A stretch of 64,000 bases of DNA from Chenggangzhangella methanolivorans (GTDB lineage Bacteria > Pseudomonadota > Alphaproteobacteria > Rhizobiales > Methylopilaceae), in contig NZ_CP081869.1 of assembly GCF_019797865.1 (NCBI RefSeq), positions 4,540,501 through 4,604,500 on the forward strand, written 5' to 3'. Both the position numbers and the translations under genes were made by a program. The notes below the pieces were generated by a model. The model was not told where the DNA came from. It made no database searches and saw nothing but the letters and a program-made list of their open reading frames with translations. How positions within the stretch are numbered: the first letter of the stretch is position 1; each line of letters opens with the position of its first letter. Of this stretch, positions 54,503-62,343 are shown in pieces.

Positions 54503-54874
54503 CTCTGGCTCCGGCGCTTGAAGGCGGCTGTTCTGGCGAAGACGAAGTTGGAGATAGGGCTGCGGCGGCGCAAATCCTGCTCACGACTGTGCGACGCGGC
54601 GGAGCGCGCGTGACGACGACCGGCGCTTGGTCGCGCAGCCCGTCGGCAACGGTTTGTAACCACGCGTTATCGGCCGATCAATTGCCGGGCGAGAGGCGGC
54701 GCCTATCTGGCGTGTCAGGCCGCCTCGCGATACCCGCCCCTCTCGCGAAGCGGAACAGGCCGGAGGACCCCATGTCCGAAGGCCGCCATTTGGTCGGCCG
54801 CCTTCGCCGCGTCTCCCATCCGGGCGCGCGGCGGAAGCGGCCGATCTCGTTTGGGCCGGGTCGCTGGTCAGGAT
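54503..54874. other. Intergenic region between esterase copy 2 and tRNA-Leu
   Basis: 372 bp with no gene I can support. An ATG at 54772 with a GGAGG site runs into the tRNA complement and is not convincing. I see no repeat of the tRNA 3' end here. Confidence 0.5.
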
Positions 54875-54959
54875 TGGTGCGGACGGCGGGACTCGAACCC
54901 GCACGCCTTGCGGCGCAAGATTTTAAGTCTCGTGCGTCTACCGGTTTCGCCACGTCCGC
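54875..54959 (-). tRNA. tRNA-Leu (anticodon UAA)
   Basis: Read leftward, the gene starts GCGGACGTGGCGAAACCGG, closes its acceptor stem with CGTCCGC and encodes ACCA at the end. The anticodon stem-loop is CGAGA-CTTAAAA-TCTTG, giving anticodon UAA. The T arm is GCGGG-TTCGAGT-CCCGC and a long class II variable arm is present, as expected for leucine. Confidence 0.95.
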
Positions 54960-55036
54960 ATGCAGGGGAAATCGTTCAATAATCAACGCTTTGGCCTCGG
55001 GGTCGAGGCGGAACGGGGGTGGAACGTGAGACCTCG

Positions 55037-55057
55037 AAAAAGTCTCACGTGAGACTT
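55037..55057 (-). terminator. Terminator of the element's leftward operon
   Basis: AAGTCTCAC-GTGAGACTT (55040-55057) is a perfect palindrome that, read leftward, is followed by TTTCG. It lies 16 bp past the integrase stop. An overlapping alternative hairpin uses CGTGAGAC (55025-55032) and GTCTCACG. Confidence 0.7.
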
Positions 55058-55073
55058 CCGTTCGGGCGGCGTT

Positions 55074-56330
55074 CTACAGCCTCATTCCTTGCGCCGCCAG
55101 CCAGGCCGTCAGCTTGTCGTTCGCGCGCCTGGCGTCGGTCTCGTCGATCAGCAGGTAGTGCTTGAGGATGGTGATGATCGTCGCCGGCGAATGGCCGGTG
55201 ATCGAGCCGATCTCGGGGTAGTTCGCGCCGGCGCGGAAAAGCCAGGTCACAGCCGTGTCGCGCAGGTCGCGAAAGGTGAGGGTGTTGAGGCTTGGGCAGG
55301 GCTCGAGGCCGCGCGCGGCGTCGCCCGCGATCGCGAGATCGCGGACCTCGCGCCAGCGCTTGTCGAACTGGCTGCGGCTGACGAAGGGCGCCCCGCTGCG
55401 CTCGTCGACCAGCAGCTCGTCGCGCACGACGGCCCGCGCGCGCCGGCGCTCCTCCATCTGGGCGAGGCGGGCGACCAGCGGCGGCGCGCAGAACACAGCC
55501 ACCACCGCGCCGGTCTTCTTCTGGCGCAGGCGGATCGGCTCGCCGGCGGCGGCGCGGTCCGCCGCCGATCGGTTCGACCCGAACGGGTCGGCGAGCAGCA
55601 GCACGTCGGTCTGGCGCTGGCCGCTGAAGAGCGCGAGGTAGACGGCGTCGACCACCGACCAGAGGCCGAGCGCCTCGGCGGCGCCGTCGAGCGCGCGGAT
55701 CTCCGCCTCGATCGCGACCCGGATGCGCGCGTCGGCTGTCGGAAGGTTGAGCTTGTGGCACGGGTTCTCTCCCGTCAGCCGCCACGTGGTCGAGGTCGAG
55801 CCCCATTTCCATGCGGCCGAGACCAGCATGATGATGTGGCGGGCCGAGACGAGGCCGCGGGTCTTCCGGCAATGTTCGAAGAAGGCCTTGGCCTCCGGCT
55901 TGCCGATGGCGCGCGCGGGCGACAGCCCGAAGAGCTCGCGGGTCTCGGGCTCGCCGTGGCGGGCCGGGCGGAACTTGATCGCGCGCAGCTTCGAACGGGC
56001 GGTGTCCTGCGTGGTGGCGGCGAGGCGCGAAAAGTCGTCGGACCGCATGTAGTCCTCGACGAGGTCGACGACGCTCGCGCCGCGCGCCGCGGGCTTTGGG
56101 GTCAACGGCCTGGCGTCGGCCATCTCGGCGTTCAGCTTGCGCGCCGCCTCGATCGCCGCCTCGAGCCCGAGCCACGCGCCCTCGGCGCTCTTGAGGTCTG
56201 CGCCCTTCGCGCCCTTGGCGCGCAAGGCCGGGCCCGGAACCCATCGGGGCCGGCCGTCGCGCCAGACGAGGTAGGGAACTTTCAGCTTGAGCTTCGGCAC
56301 GTCGGGCGCTCGGGCGGCGGAGGCCGGCAT
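55074..56330 (-). CDS. int: Tyrosine recombinase/phage integrase
   Basis: About 418 residues. The catalytic set is visible in the C-terminal half: LFSGQRQTDVLLL (first Arg), FRDLRDTAVTWLF (in place of the HxxR box, reading LRD at the usual H position), ITGHSPATI (His) and ILKHYLLID (Tyr nucleophile). The N-terminal half has a SAM-like core-binding region (VVDLVEDYMRSDDFSRL). It is the last gene of the leftward operon. ATG 56330 is my choice; ATG 56390 would overlap the preceding gene. It should integrate and excise the element. Confidence 0.92.
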   Translation of the reverse strand: MPASAARAPDVPKLKLKVPYLVWRDGRPRWVPGPALRAKGAKGADLKSAEGAWLGLEAAIEAARKLNAEMADARPLTPKPAARGASVVDLVEDYMRSDDFSRLAATTQDTARSKLRAIKFRPARHGEPETRELFGLSPARAIGKPEAKAFFEHCRKTRGLVSARHIIMLVSAAWKWGSTSTTWRLTGENPCHKLNLPTADARIRVAIEAEIRALDGAAEALGLWSVVDAVYLALFSGQRQTDVLLLADPFGSNRSAADRAAAGEPIRLRQKKTGAVVAVFCAPPLVARLAQMEERRRARAVVRDELLVDERSGAPFVSRSQFDKRWREVRDLAIAGDAARGLEPCPSLNTLTFRDLRDTAVTWLFRAGANYPEIGSITGHSPATIITILKHYLLIDETDARRANDKLTAWLAAQGMRL

Positions 56331-56353
56331 CTCACGACCGCCGACGGCGAGGG

Positions 56354-56845
56354 TCAAGCGCCATACTCGGCCGCGAGCGCGCGCCGCCACTCCTGCGCGT
56401 CGGCCTCGTCGAGGGCGAGCGCCGGGGCGGGGGGCGCCTGGGGCCGCGGCTCGGGCCGTGGCTCGGGCGTGGCCGACCGGGGCTTCGGCCGTTCGCCCAT
56501 GAACCAGGCGTCGACCGCCTCCCGCGCATAACGGCGGTGGCCGAAGCGGGAGAGCGGCGGCGGAAATTCCTCTTCGGCGACGAGCCGGGCGATGTTTCGA
56601 TAGACCCAGTCGCGCGAGCGGCCGAAGCGGCGGGCGAGCGCCGCCTCGTCGAGCGGCTCGACGGCGGATTCGGAGACGGACGCAGCGATCGCCTGCGGGA
56701 TCAGGACGAAGCGCGGGCCGATCTCCTCAACGGCGCGGCGCGGCAGAGATGTGATGCGGCCGTCATGCTCGATCACGACCGTCGCGTCCGACACGTGCCG
56801 GACGCTGCAGGACAGTTCGACGAGCGCGACGGCCGCGGCGCTCAC
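56354..56845 (-). CDS. Excisionase-like winged-helix DNA-binding protein
   Basis: About 163 residues. The middle holds an AlpA/MerR-type motif (LDEAALARRFGRSRDWVYRNI, then FGHRRYAREAVDAWFMG), the pattern of phage excisionases. The N-terminal 60 residues are beta-rich and a Pro/Arg linker follows. GTG 56845 overlaps the stop of the ASCH gene (GTGA). Its position directly before the integrase supports a directionality-factor role. Confidence 0.72.
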   Translation of the reverse strand: MSAAAVALVELSCSVRHVSDATVVIEHDGRITSLPRRAVEEIGPRFVLIPQAIAASVSESAVEPLDEAALARRFGRSRDWVYRNIARLVAEEEFPPPLSRFGHRRYAREAVDAWFMGERPKPRSATPEPRPEPRPQAPPAPALALDEADAQEWRRALAAEYGA

Positions 56846-57324
56846 GCCAGCCTCACGTCGGTCCATGTCCAGAACCCCTGGGCGCCGCGGGCCGGGGCCG
56901 GGGGCTCCAGCACGAAGACGTCGGTGAGCGGCCAGCCCCAGTGGGCGTGATCGTGGCGATCGCTGTCGTTCACCGGGCCGCCGAATTCGGCGGCGATGTC
57001 GTCGCCGTGGCGCGGGACGCCGAGCATGGCGGTGCACACGACCGCCGAGAGAGGCAGGATCTTTGGGTCGCGATAAACGCGCTCGAGGACCGGCAGCGCG
57101 AGCTTGGCGTCGAGGCACGTCGTCCAGGCCCGGTCCGAGGTGAGGTCCTCGATCATCTCGACGACCTCGGCGATCCTCACCGGCCGGGCGGCGGCGTGGA
57201 TCGCGATGCGGCGGCCCTGATAGGCGCGGGGCGCGCGCCAGCCGCGGAATTCATAGGGCTTCGCGCCGATCGCGATCAGCGACGCCCAAGGCTGCCAGAC
57301 GGTGAGGGCGGGAAGGTTCGTCAT
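56842..57324 (-). CDS. ASCH domain protein
   Basis: A 160-residue protein with the ASCH/PUA-like opening MTNLPALTVWQPWASLIAIGAKPYEFRGWR and later GRRIAIHAAARP, VVCTAMLGVPR and HWGWPLTDV. ASCH domains bind RNA or modified nucleosides and are frequent in phages. ATG 57324 overlaps the stop of the gene before (ATGA). Confidence 0.8.
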   Translation of the reverse strand: MTNLPALTVWQPWASLIAIGAKPYEFRGWRAPRAYQGRRIAIHAAARPVRIAEVVEMIEDLTSDRAWTTCLDAKLALPVLERVYRDPKILPLSAVVCTAMLGVPRHGDDIAAEFGGPVNDSDRHDHAHWGWPLTDVFVLEPPAPARGAQGFWTWTDVRLA

Positions 57325-57830
57325 GGCTGGCCGAACTCCGCCACTGCGGCGCGCTTGTCGAAGGTCCGGAGAGCGCACTGGCCGCGCGGGGTGATGCGCC
57401 AAGTGCGCACGGCCCAGTCGTTCGATCCGACGATCCCTTCGACGAAGCCCTCCTTTGCGAGGCGCTTCAAGAAGCGGCGCGCGGCGGCCGTGTCGAGGCT
57501 GCAGGCCTTGGCGATCCAGTGGGTCGCCGTGCCGGTTTCGGAGAGGCGGCGCAGAGCGGCGACCATCTCGGGCGACGGGAAGTCCTCGGGGTCGAGCTGC
57601 TCGTTCTTCACGAGCGCCTGCAGCGCTCCCTTGCGGGTGAGCACGTAGCAGTCGTCGCCTCCGGTGAGAGACGATCCCCCGAAGCGCCGGGCGAGGCCGT
57701 CGGCGACAAGCGCGGACCACGCCTCGAGGTCCTCGCCGCGCGGGCCGCCGAAGTGGTTTCGGTAGGAGCGGCACCGCGCGTTCGGCAGGCCGAGCGCATG
57801 GCGGGCGAGATCGCGCTGGATCGGGGTCAT
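57321..57830 (-). CDS. Hypothetical element protein with winged-helix-like C terminus
   Basis: A 169-residue protein not assigned to a named family. It begins MTPIQRDLARHALGLPNARCRSYRNHFGGP (read in two parts). The middle contains CYVLTRKGALQAL and the end WIAKACSLDTAAARRFLKRLAKEGFVEG with AVRTWRITPRGQCAL, which looks like a winged helix. ATG 57830 overlaps the stop of the preceding gene. Confidence 0.65.
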   Translation of the reverse strand: MTPIQRDLARHALGLPNARCRSYRNHFGGPRGEDLEAWSALVADGLARRFGGSSLTGGDDCYVLTRKGALQALVKNEQLDPEDFPSPEMVAALRRLSETGTATHWIAKACSLDTAAARRFLKRLAKEGFVEGIVGSNDWAVRTWRITPRGQCALRTFDKRAAVAEFGQP

Positions 57831-58177
57831 GGGCGCGGCTCCAGCGAGATCGGCGGGCAGCGCAGAAAGATCGAAGGGAACCGCTTGCGAGCCTCTTCGA
57901 GCATCTCGAATGGTTCGATCGTCAGCGTCGGCGCGAAGAACGCGCTGTTCGAGCCTCCGCGGGCGTCCACCGTGTAATCCCAGAAGGCGAGCGCGGTGAA
58001 CCCAATGGCAGGCAGTCGGGTGACGCGCGCGACGTATCCCGCGCGGCTCTCAGGGCAAAGCTGGGCGTCGTACCTGTCAAACCGGCGGTCATAGACGCGG
58101 CGCAGCTTCTCGTCGTGCGACCCGTGGCCGATCACGTCGACGCAGCCAAAGTAGAACCACGCGCTCTCGGCCATCAT
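57827..58177 (-). CDS. Hypothetical element protein
   Basis: About 116 residues, not recognised. It begins MMAESAWFYFGCVDVIGHGSH and contains two Tyr/Arg-rich stretches (RRVYDRRFDRYDAQL). It ends LRCPPISLEPRP. GGAGG lies seven bases before the ATG pair at 58177/58174; the start overlaps the stop of the next upstream gene. Confidence 0.62.
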   Translation of the reverse strand: MMAESAWFYFGCVDVIGHGSHDEKLRRVYDRRFDRYDAQLCPESRAGYVARVTRLPAIGFTALAFWDYTVDARGGSNSAFFAPTLTIEPFEMLEEARKRFPSIFLRCPPISLEPRP

Positions 58178-58419
58178 CGCCGCCCTCCGGCGCGGGCTTT
58201 CAGGCCCGCCGCGACGCCGGCGGCGATCTCGTCGGCCCATTGGTCGTCGGTGATCGGGCCGGGGGCGGCGGCCGGCGCGGGCCAGCCGAGATAGTCGGCC
58301 TCGGCGGCGCGCAGCGCGCGGCGGGCGAGCTCGGCCTCGCGGTCCGGGTTCGACCCGTAAAGCGTGCGGTCCTTCAGGGTAAGCGACATGCGCGGGTCGG
58401 CGGTCGGCGCGTCAGACAT
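58174..58419 (-). CDS. Small hypothetical element protein
   Basis: An 81-residue acidic/alanine-rich protein with the stretch LYGSNPDREAELARRALRAAEADYLGW and ITDDQWADEIAAGVAAGL. No family recognised. ATG 58419 overlaps the upstream gene's last codons. Confidence 0.6.
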   Translation of the reverse strand: MSDAPTADPRMSLTLKDRTLYGSNPDREAELARRALRAAEADYLGWPAPAAAPGPITDDQWADEIAAGVAAGLKARAGGRR

Positions 58420-58902
58420 GGGCGGCGGCCTCCGCCTCGACCGGCTCGAACCGCGCCGCGCCGTTCTCGACCACGAGGCGGTGCGGGACCGGGGCTTCCG
58501 ACCAGCTGTAGGCCTCGACCTCCACGAGGTCGCCGTCGGCGCTCGCGACCTGGGCCTGCGCCGCGACGAAGTCCTTCCAGCTGAAAGCCATCGTGTCGGA
58601 GTCGTAGGGGATCCAGTAATGCGTCGCCTCGGGCGGCTCGCCGCCGGCGGGCAACTCGAAGGTTCCGTCGGCGCGAATGAGCGCCTCGAAGTCCTCGCCC
58701 GCCTCGTTCCAGTCGAAGTCGAGCGTCTCGCCCGGGGCGATCGCGCGGCGTGAGTTTCGCGGCCCTCGGCGTCTGCGCTCTCGTCACCGGCGATCAGCCA
58801 GCAGTCGCCGGCGGGACCGATGATCCAGTCGGACGGACTGTCGCGCGGCGGTGGCACCTGTTCGTCCTGCAGGTGGCTCGGCATCCATTTGCGATTGGGC
58901 AT
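58412..58902 (-). CDS. Hypothetical element protein, frameshifted near 58740
   Basis: About 163 residues in two frames. The N-terminal part reads MPNRKWMPSHLQDEQVPP then DWIIGPAGDCWLIAGDES; the C-terminal part reads AIAPGETLDFDWNEAGEDFEALI then HYWIPYDSDTMAFSWKDF and ends EAEAAAHV. The join lies at about 58735-58745 and fits a single-base indel. GAGAGGC precedes ATG 58902. No known family; the Trp/Asp-rich composition looks phage-like. Confidence 0.55.
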
Positions 58903-58904
58903 GT

Positions 58905-59192
58905 TCAGCCTCTCTCGTGGGCCCATGCGGCGCGGCGGCCGCGCGGCGTCTTAAAGACGGAGTCCCGTTCCTGGCCGGTGGTCTCCCGCCGCACATGCAG
59001 GCCGAGCTCGAAGTCGAAGGTTTCGGATCGCGTGCGATCGGGGATCCCGACGCCCGCAAGGACGTTGCTCGCGACGGTCTCGGCGCGGGAGCGGTCGGCT
59101 TGGGTCCAACTGGACACCGGCTTCGGGCGGCGGGTGAGCCGGTCCCAGAGGACCACGCTCGCGTGCCAGAGGGGCGCGCCGCCGAAGAACAC
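58905..59192 (-). CDS. Small hypothetical element protein
   Basis: A 95-residue protein (VFFGGAPLWHASVVLWDRLTRRP at the N terminus, TFDFELGLHVRRET in the middle). GTG 59192 has GGAG six bases upstream. It ends 2 bp before the next start, consistent with the polycistron. Family unknown. Confidence 0.6.
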   Translation of the reverse strand: MFFGGAPLWHASVVLWDRLTRRPKPVSSWTQADRSRAETVASNVLAGVGIPDRTRSETFDFELGLHVRRETTGQERDSVFKTPRGRRAAWAHERG

Positions 59193-59195
59193 CGC

Positions 59196-59342
59196 TCACT
59201 CCATGCCGACGTTGAGCGTCAGCATGACGCTGGCGTCGTCGAAGGGCGCAGGCAGCCGCCAGCCGAACGCCGTGTTGGCGCAGTCCTCCGGCGCGAAGCA
59301 CGGATTGCGGCGGGCGAGCTTCTGCTGATGTTCGAGCGTCAT
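59196..59342 (-). CDS. Very small hypothetical element protein
   Basis: A 48-residue frame, MTLEHQQKLARRNPCFAPED, then CANTAFGWRLPAPFDDASVM, ending NVGME. The ATG overlaps the stop of the HD hydrolase gene (ATGA) and the stop is 3 bp before the next GTG, so it fills an otherwise empty slot in the operon. Spacing is the main evidence. Confidence 0.55.
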   Translation of the reverse strand: MTLEHQQKLARRNPCFAPEDCANTAFGWRLPAPFDDASVMLTLNVGME

Positions 59343-59968
59343 CGGGCTGTCTCCGGGCTCAAGCCTGCGTGGATCACCAGCGCCGTGAGCCAGGCCTCGG
59401 CGATCGCCTCGGGCGCACGCTTGGGCTTCAGGCGGCCGTCGCGGAGCGGGGCAGGGTCGGGCAGATTCTCGCCCCAGCCGGCGCAGTAGGCGGGCGAGAA
59501 CAGGTCGCGGCGCTCGGTCGACAGCGCGCGGCGGTCGGCCTCGTCGACCGCGCGGGCGACCGCGTCGGGCGGCGGGAAGGGCAGGCCCGCGGCGGCGTGG
59601 ACGGCGGCGGCCGAGCGGCGCTCAAGTTCGCCGAGGGCGACGCGCACCGGCGGCCCGCCGAGCCGCTTCAGCGCCGACTTCACGGGCGTGACCCAGTCGC
59701 CCAAGATCCCTTCGTGGGCGTCGTGCAGCAGCGCGTGGCCGCGGGCCTCCGGCGGCGCGAGACGGGCGGCCAGCATCATGTGCTCGGCGAGCGACCAGTC
59801 GGTCTCGCCGCCGAAGCGCGGCATGCGGGCGAGCCGCAGCGCGAGGTCGCGCCAGCGCAGCGTCGCGGGATCGGGCGCGAGCAGGTCCCATTTTCCGCCG
59901 TCGGCCCACGGCATGAAGAGTTCGGGCCCGCGCGAGCCGGCCTCGTAAAGCTGTGCGGCGGCGCTCAT
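59339..59968 (-). CDS. HD-domain phosphohydrolase (YfbR-like, phage type)
   Basis: A 209-residue protein with an HD motif: SLAEHMMLAARLAP for the first histidine and HALLHDAHEGILGDWVTPVK for the HD pair, followed by a later Asp in AVDEADRRAL. YfbR-type enzymes dephosphorylate deoxynucleoside monophosphates, so nucleotide-pool control during phage growth is plausible. ATG 59968 overlaps the DUF3310 gene's stop. Confidence 0.82.
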   Translation of the reverse strand: MSAAAQLYEAGSRGPELFMPWADGGKWDLLAPDPATLRWRDLALRLARMPRFGGETDWSLAEHMMLAARLAPPEARGHALLHDAHEGILGDWVTPVKSALKRLGGPPVRVALGELERRSAAAVHAAAGLPFPPPDAVARAVDEADRRALSTERRDLFSPAYCAGWGENLPDPAPLRDGRLKPKRAPEAIAEAWLTALVIHAGLSPETAR

Positions 59969-60528
59969 GACGCTCGACCTCGCGCGGCGACGATCACGCG
60001 CTCGTGCGCGATCGCTTCGGCGGCGTTGCAGATCGCCGAGACGGCTGGATCGTCTTCCGGAAGTCCGGCGGTCTGGTCGCCGACGCTGCCCTTGAGCGAC
60101 GGCCGCAGCCGCCCCTGCAGAGCGAGCGCGGCGGTGAGCCCTTCCAGCACGACCTCGCGGCTCTCGCCAAGAAACGCCTCAAGCGTGTCTTCCAGCGACA
60201 CCAGGGACAGCGCTGTCGAGCGCGTGAGCGGCGGAATTCTGGCGGGCTGAAAATCGACATCCGCCTCGCCGCCGCGCGTGAGCCGGAACCCGAAGGCCTC
60301 GAACCGCTCGAGCGTCGCGGGCGACTTCAGCGTCAGCGCGTGGATCAGGAAGGCGATCGTCTTGGCGAGGTCCTGCGCCTCATGGGCGCCGCCGTCCTTG
60401 TGCTTGGCGCGGAAGAGATATTGCGCGGCCTGCGTCTCCCAGCGGTCGAGCTCGAAGGCGTCGATCACCTGCGCGAGCTCGAAGCCGCCGCGGCGGTAAT
60501 GCGAGGGCGAGTTGACCGCCGAGCTCAC
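59965..60528 (-). CDS. DUF3310 domain protein
   Basis: About 187 residues. The N-terminal 75 residues are DUF3310: VNSPSHYRRGGFELAQVIDAF, then AAQYLFRAKHKDGG and HEAQDLAKTIAFL. This domain is common in phages and is sometimes called SaV-like nucleotide kinase. The remaining 110 residues are not recognised. GTG 60528 overlaps the XRE gene stop (GTGA). Confidence 0.78.
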   Translation of the reverse strand: MSSAVNSPSHYRRGGFELAQVIDAFELDRWETQAAQYLFRAKHKDGGAHEAQDLAKTIAFLIHALTLKSPATLERFEAFGFRLTRGGEADVDFQPARIPPLTRSTALSLVSLEDTLEAFLGESREVVLEGLTAALALQGRLRPSLKGSVGDQTAGLPEDDPAVSAICNAAEAIAHERVIVAARGRAS

Positions 60529-60959
60529 GCCGCGCGCTCCTGGCCGGCGGCGCCTTGAGAGGCGAGGGCGGCGGCCATCTGCTTGACAATGAAAAAGTGG
60601 CGGTCGCCCAGGCGGGAGAGATCGCGCAGGAACTCGACGTCGCGCTCGGCGAGCGAGGCGAGCGCCTCCTCGTCGTTCTCCGCGGCGTCGTAATCCGAGC
60701 CCTCTGCGTAGAACCAGGCGATCGGGCGGCCGAGCGCCGCGGCGATCTTCTCCATGCGCGATGCCGCGACGCGGTTCACGCCCTTCTCGTATTTCTGCAT
60801 CTGCTGGAACGAGACGCCGACGGCCTCGCCAAGCTTGGTCTGGCTGAAGCCGGCGAGCCGGCGGCCGAGGCGGATGCGCGCGCCGACGCGGACGTCGATG
60901 GGGTCGGGCGCCAGGCTCGAGGGCTTGGCGACGATGGGGCGGGCGAGGGTCTGCAGCAT
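60525..60959 (-). CDS. XRE-family transcriptional regulator
   Basis: A 144-residue protein. The helix-turn-helix is at residues 28-80: RIRLGRRLAGFSQTKLGEAVGVSFQQMQKYEKGVNRVAASRMEKIAAAL (given for pattern; the recognition helix is SFQQMQKYEKG). The C-terminal 60 residues are helical, without a peptidase domain. It lies inside the operon and could act on the paired palindromes at 62344-62394. Confidence 0.88.
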   Translation of the reverse strand: MLQTLARPIVAKPSSLAPDPIDVRVGARIRLGRRLAGFSQTKLGEAVGVSFQQMQKYEKGVNRVAASRMEKIAAALGRPIAWFYAEGSDYDAAENDEEALASLAERDVEFLRDLSRLGDRHFFIVKQMAAALASQGAAGQERAA

Positions 60960-60962
60960 GGC

Positions 60963-61181
60963 TCAAAAGCCCTTGACGAGGGTGAGGCGCGGCGCCGGGC
61001 GGCGAAGCGCAAAGACGGAGGGATGCGGAGCGGAGGCCGCGAGCCGCGGCCGGGCGGCGGGCTCGTGCGCCTCGCGGGGCGCCTGGCAGGCGCAGGGCGC
61101 AAAGGTGACTTCGCCGGCTTCGCGGACGAGGCGGGCGCCGAGGCCGTCGCAGGATCGGCAGACGAAACGCTCAGAGGGCAT
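60963..61181 (-). CDS. Small zinc-ribbon-like element protein
   Basis: A 72-residue protein with two cysteine pairs, FVCRSCDGLG and FAPCACQAP, as in a small zinc finger. The rest is basic and proline/alanine-rich. ATG 61181 overlaps the upstream gene by 11 bp. Confidence 0.6.
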   Translation of the reverse strand: MPSERFVCRSCDGLGARLVREAGEVTFAPCACQAPREAHEPAARPRLAASAPHPSVFALRRPAPRLTLVKGF

Positions 61182-61527
61182 GCGCGGAACCTCCGGAAAA
61201 CGCGCGCTCGACGGCCTGTTGCAGCGCGCGGGCGGGCGAGAGCGGGCGGGGAAAGCACGGGCGAGGGGCGACGGCCGGGGCGGCCGGCGGCAGGTGGCCG
61301 ACGGCGCGGCGGATCTCGTCGGCGGCGCGCGCCGCGGTTTTCGCCAGGCCCGGCGAGGGCAGGCGCGCGACCTGGTCCAGCACCATGACGGCGCGGAGCG
61401 CGCGAGGCCGGTCGCGGCGGGCGTCCAGCAGGCCCTCGAGCGCGACGCCCAGAACCTTCGGTTCGAGATCGGCGAGGCGAAATGCCGGGCGGCGGGGCGA
61501 GGCGGAACGCAGGGCCGCGGCGCTCAT
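61171..61527 (-). CDS. Hypothetical element protein
   Basis: A 118-residue basic, alanine-rich helical protein (FRLADLEPKVLGVALEGLLDARRDRPRALRAVMVLDQVA, for pattern). No known family. Its ATG overlaps the stop of the acyl carrier protein gene (ATGA). Confidence 0.58.
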   Translation of the reverse strand: MSAAALRSASPRRPAFRLADLEPKVLGVALEGLLDARRDRPRALRAVMVLDQVARLPSPGLAKTAARAADEIRRAVGHLPPAAPAVAPRPCFPRPLSPARALQQAVERAFSGGSAHAL

Positions 61528-61776
61528 GCGGCGGCTCCGCGGGTTGTGGCTGTCAGCTCGTCGATCCCGCCGACCGCGGCGCCGACGGTGCGCCAGCCCT
61601 CGAACTGCGCGTCCGGGACCTCGATCCCGAACTCCCTCGATCGAGATCAGCAGCTCGACCATGTCGAGGCTGTCGAGGCCGAAGCTTTCGAACTCGGCTT
61701 CGAGCGTGAAGGCGGCGGCGTCGACGCCCTGCTCGTCGACGGCGATGCGGCGCAGTCGCTCCAGCGTGTCGGCCAT
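61524..61776 (-). CDS. Acyl carrier protein, frameshifted near 61637
   Basis: About 84 residues when read through. Residues 1-43 read MADTLERLRRIAVDEQGVDA then FESFGLDSLDMVELLISIE, with the phosphopantetheine serine of the DSL motif at residue 36. The frame breaks at 61634-61640; in the other frame it continues REFGIEVPDAQFEGWRTVGA and AVGGIDELT, the expected helices III and IV, and stops overlapping the next ATG. It carries acyl groups as a thioester on a 4'-phosphopantetheine arm. No fatty-acid or polyketide enzyme is nearby; the setting is a phage-type operon, which is unusual. Its ATG overlaps the preceding stop. Confidence 0.82.
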
Positions 61777-62084
61777 CACGCGGCCTCCGCGGCGGGCCGG
61801 TGCAGCGCGATCACGCGCTCGATCTCGTCGCGGTAATCGACCGGATAGGTCCCGCCGGGCGTACGGGCGACATAGGCGAACACCGTCGTCATGTCGGAGG
61901 TGAGGCGGTCGTCGACGTTCCAGAGGTCGGAGAGGTCGAAGCCGCCGTTCTGGCCGGCGTTCCACCAGGCCAGAACGAAGTTCGCGCAGCGGCGGCCCTG
62001 GCCGGTGTCGGTGATGGCGACGTCGAGGAGGCGGGCGAGCGCCCCATAGGCCTCGACGCCCGAGGGGAAAAGCGCCGCGCTCAC
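61776..62084 (-). CDS. DUF7673-like element protein
   Basis: A 102-residue protein: SGVEAYGALARLLDVAITDTGQ, then NFVLAWWNAGQNGGFDLSDLW and DDRLTSDMTTVFAYVART. This pattern recurs in phage and plasmid proteins of unknown function that I know as DUF7673. GTG 62084 overlaps the stop of the first operon gene; its own stop overlaps the acyl carrier ATG. Confidence 0.72.
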   Translation of the reverse strand: MSAALFPSGVEAYGALARLLDVAITDTGQGRRCANFVLAWWNAGQNGGFDLSDLWNVDDRLTSDMTTVFAYVARTPGGTYPVDYRDEIERVIALHRPAAEAA

Positions 62085-62311
62085 GCGTCGAGCCTCCGGG
62101 CCTCGCGGCGCAGGCGCGCCAGCACGGTCTCGCGGTGCTCGGCGATCTCGGCCTTGGTGAAGCCGGCGAGCTCGAGGTCGGACTCGTGCAGCTCGCCGCG
62201 CCGGAAGATCGTTTTGCGGGCGGCCTCGACCATGTCGGCGAGGGTGACGGCGCGGGAGCCGGGCGCGCGGACTTCCTTGGCGCGCGGCGCGGGCGACAGG
62301 CAAAGAGACAT
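62081..62311 (-). CDS. Small hypothetical element protein (first gene of leftward operon)
   Basis: About 76 residues, MSLCLSPAPRAKEVRAPGSR then TLADMVEAARKTIFRRGEL and a helical C terminus (AEIAEHRETVLARLRREARRL). ATG 62311 is chosen because GGAG lies six bases upstream; ATG 62323 lacks such a site. It lies 33 bp from the operator palindrome. Confidence 0.62.
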   Translation of the reverse strand: MSLCLSPAPRAKEVRAPGSRAVTLADMVEAARKTIFRRGELHESDLELAGFTKAEIAEHRETVLARLRREARRLDA

Positions 62312-62343
62312 CGGCGGCTCCATCAGCGGTTGATGGAGAAAGC

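Noticed and set aside
54772..55029. A small gene starting at ATG 54772 with a GGAGG site
   Set aside because: The frame reads through the complement of the tRNA and shows no protein-like composition.
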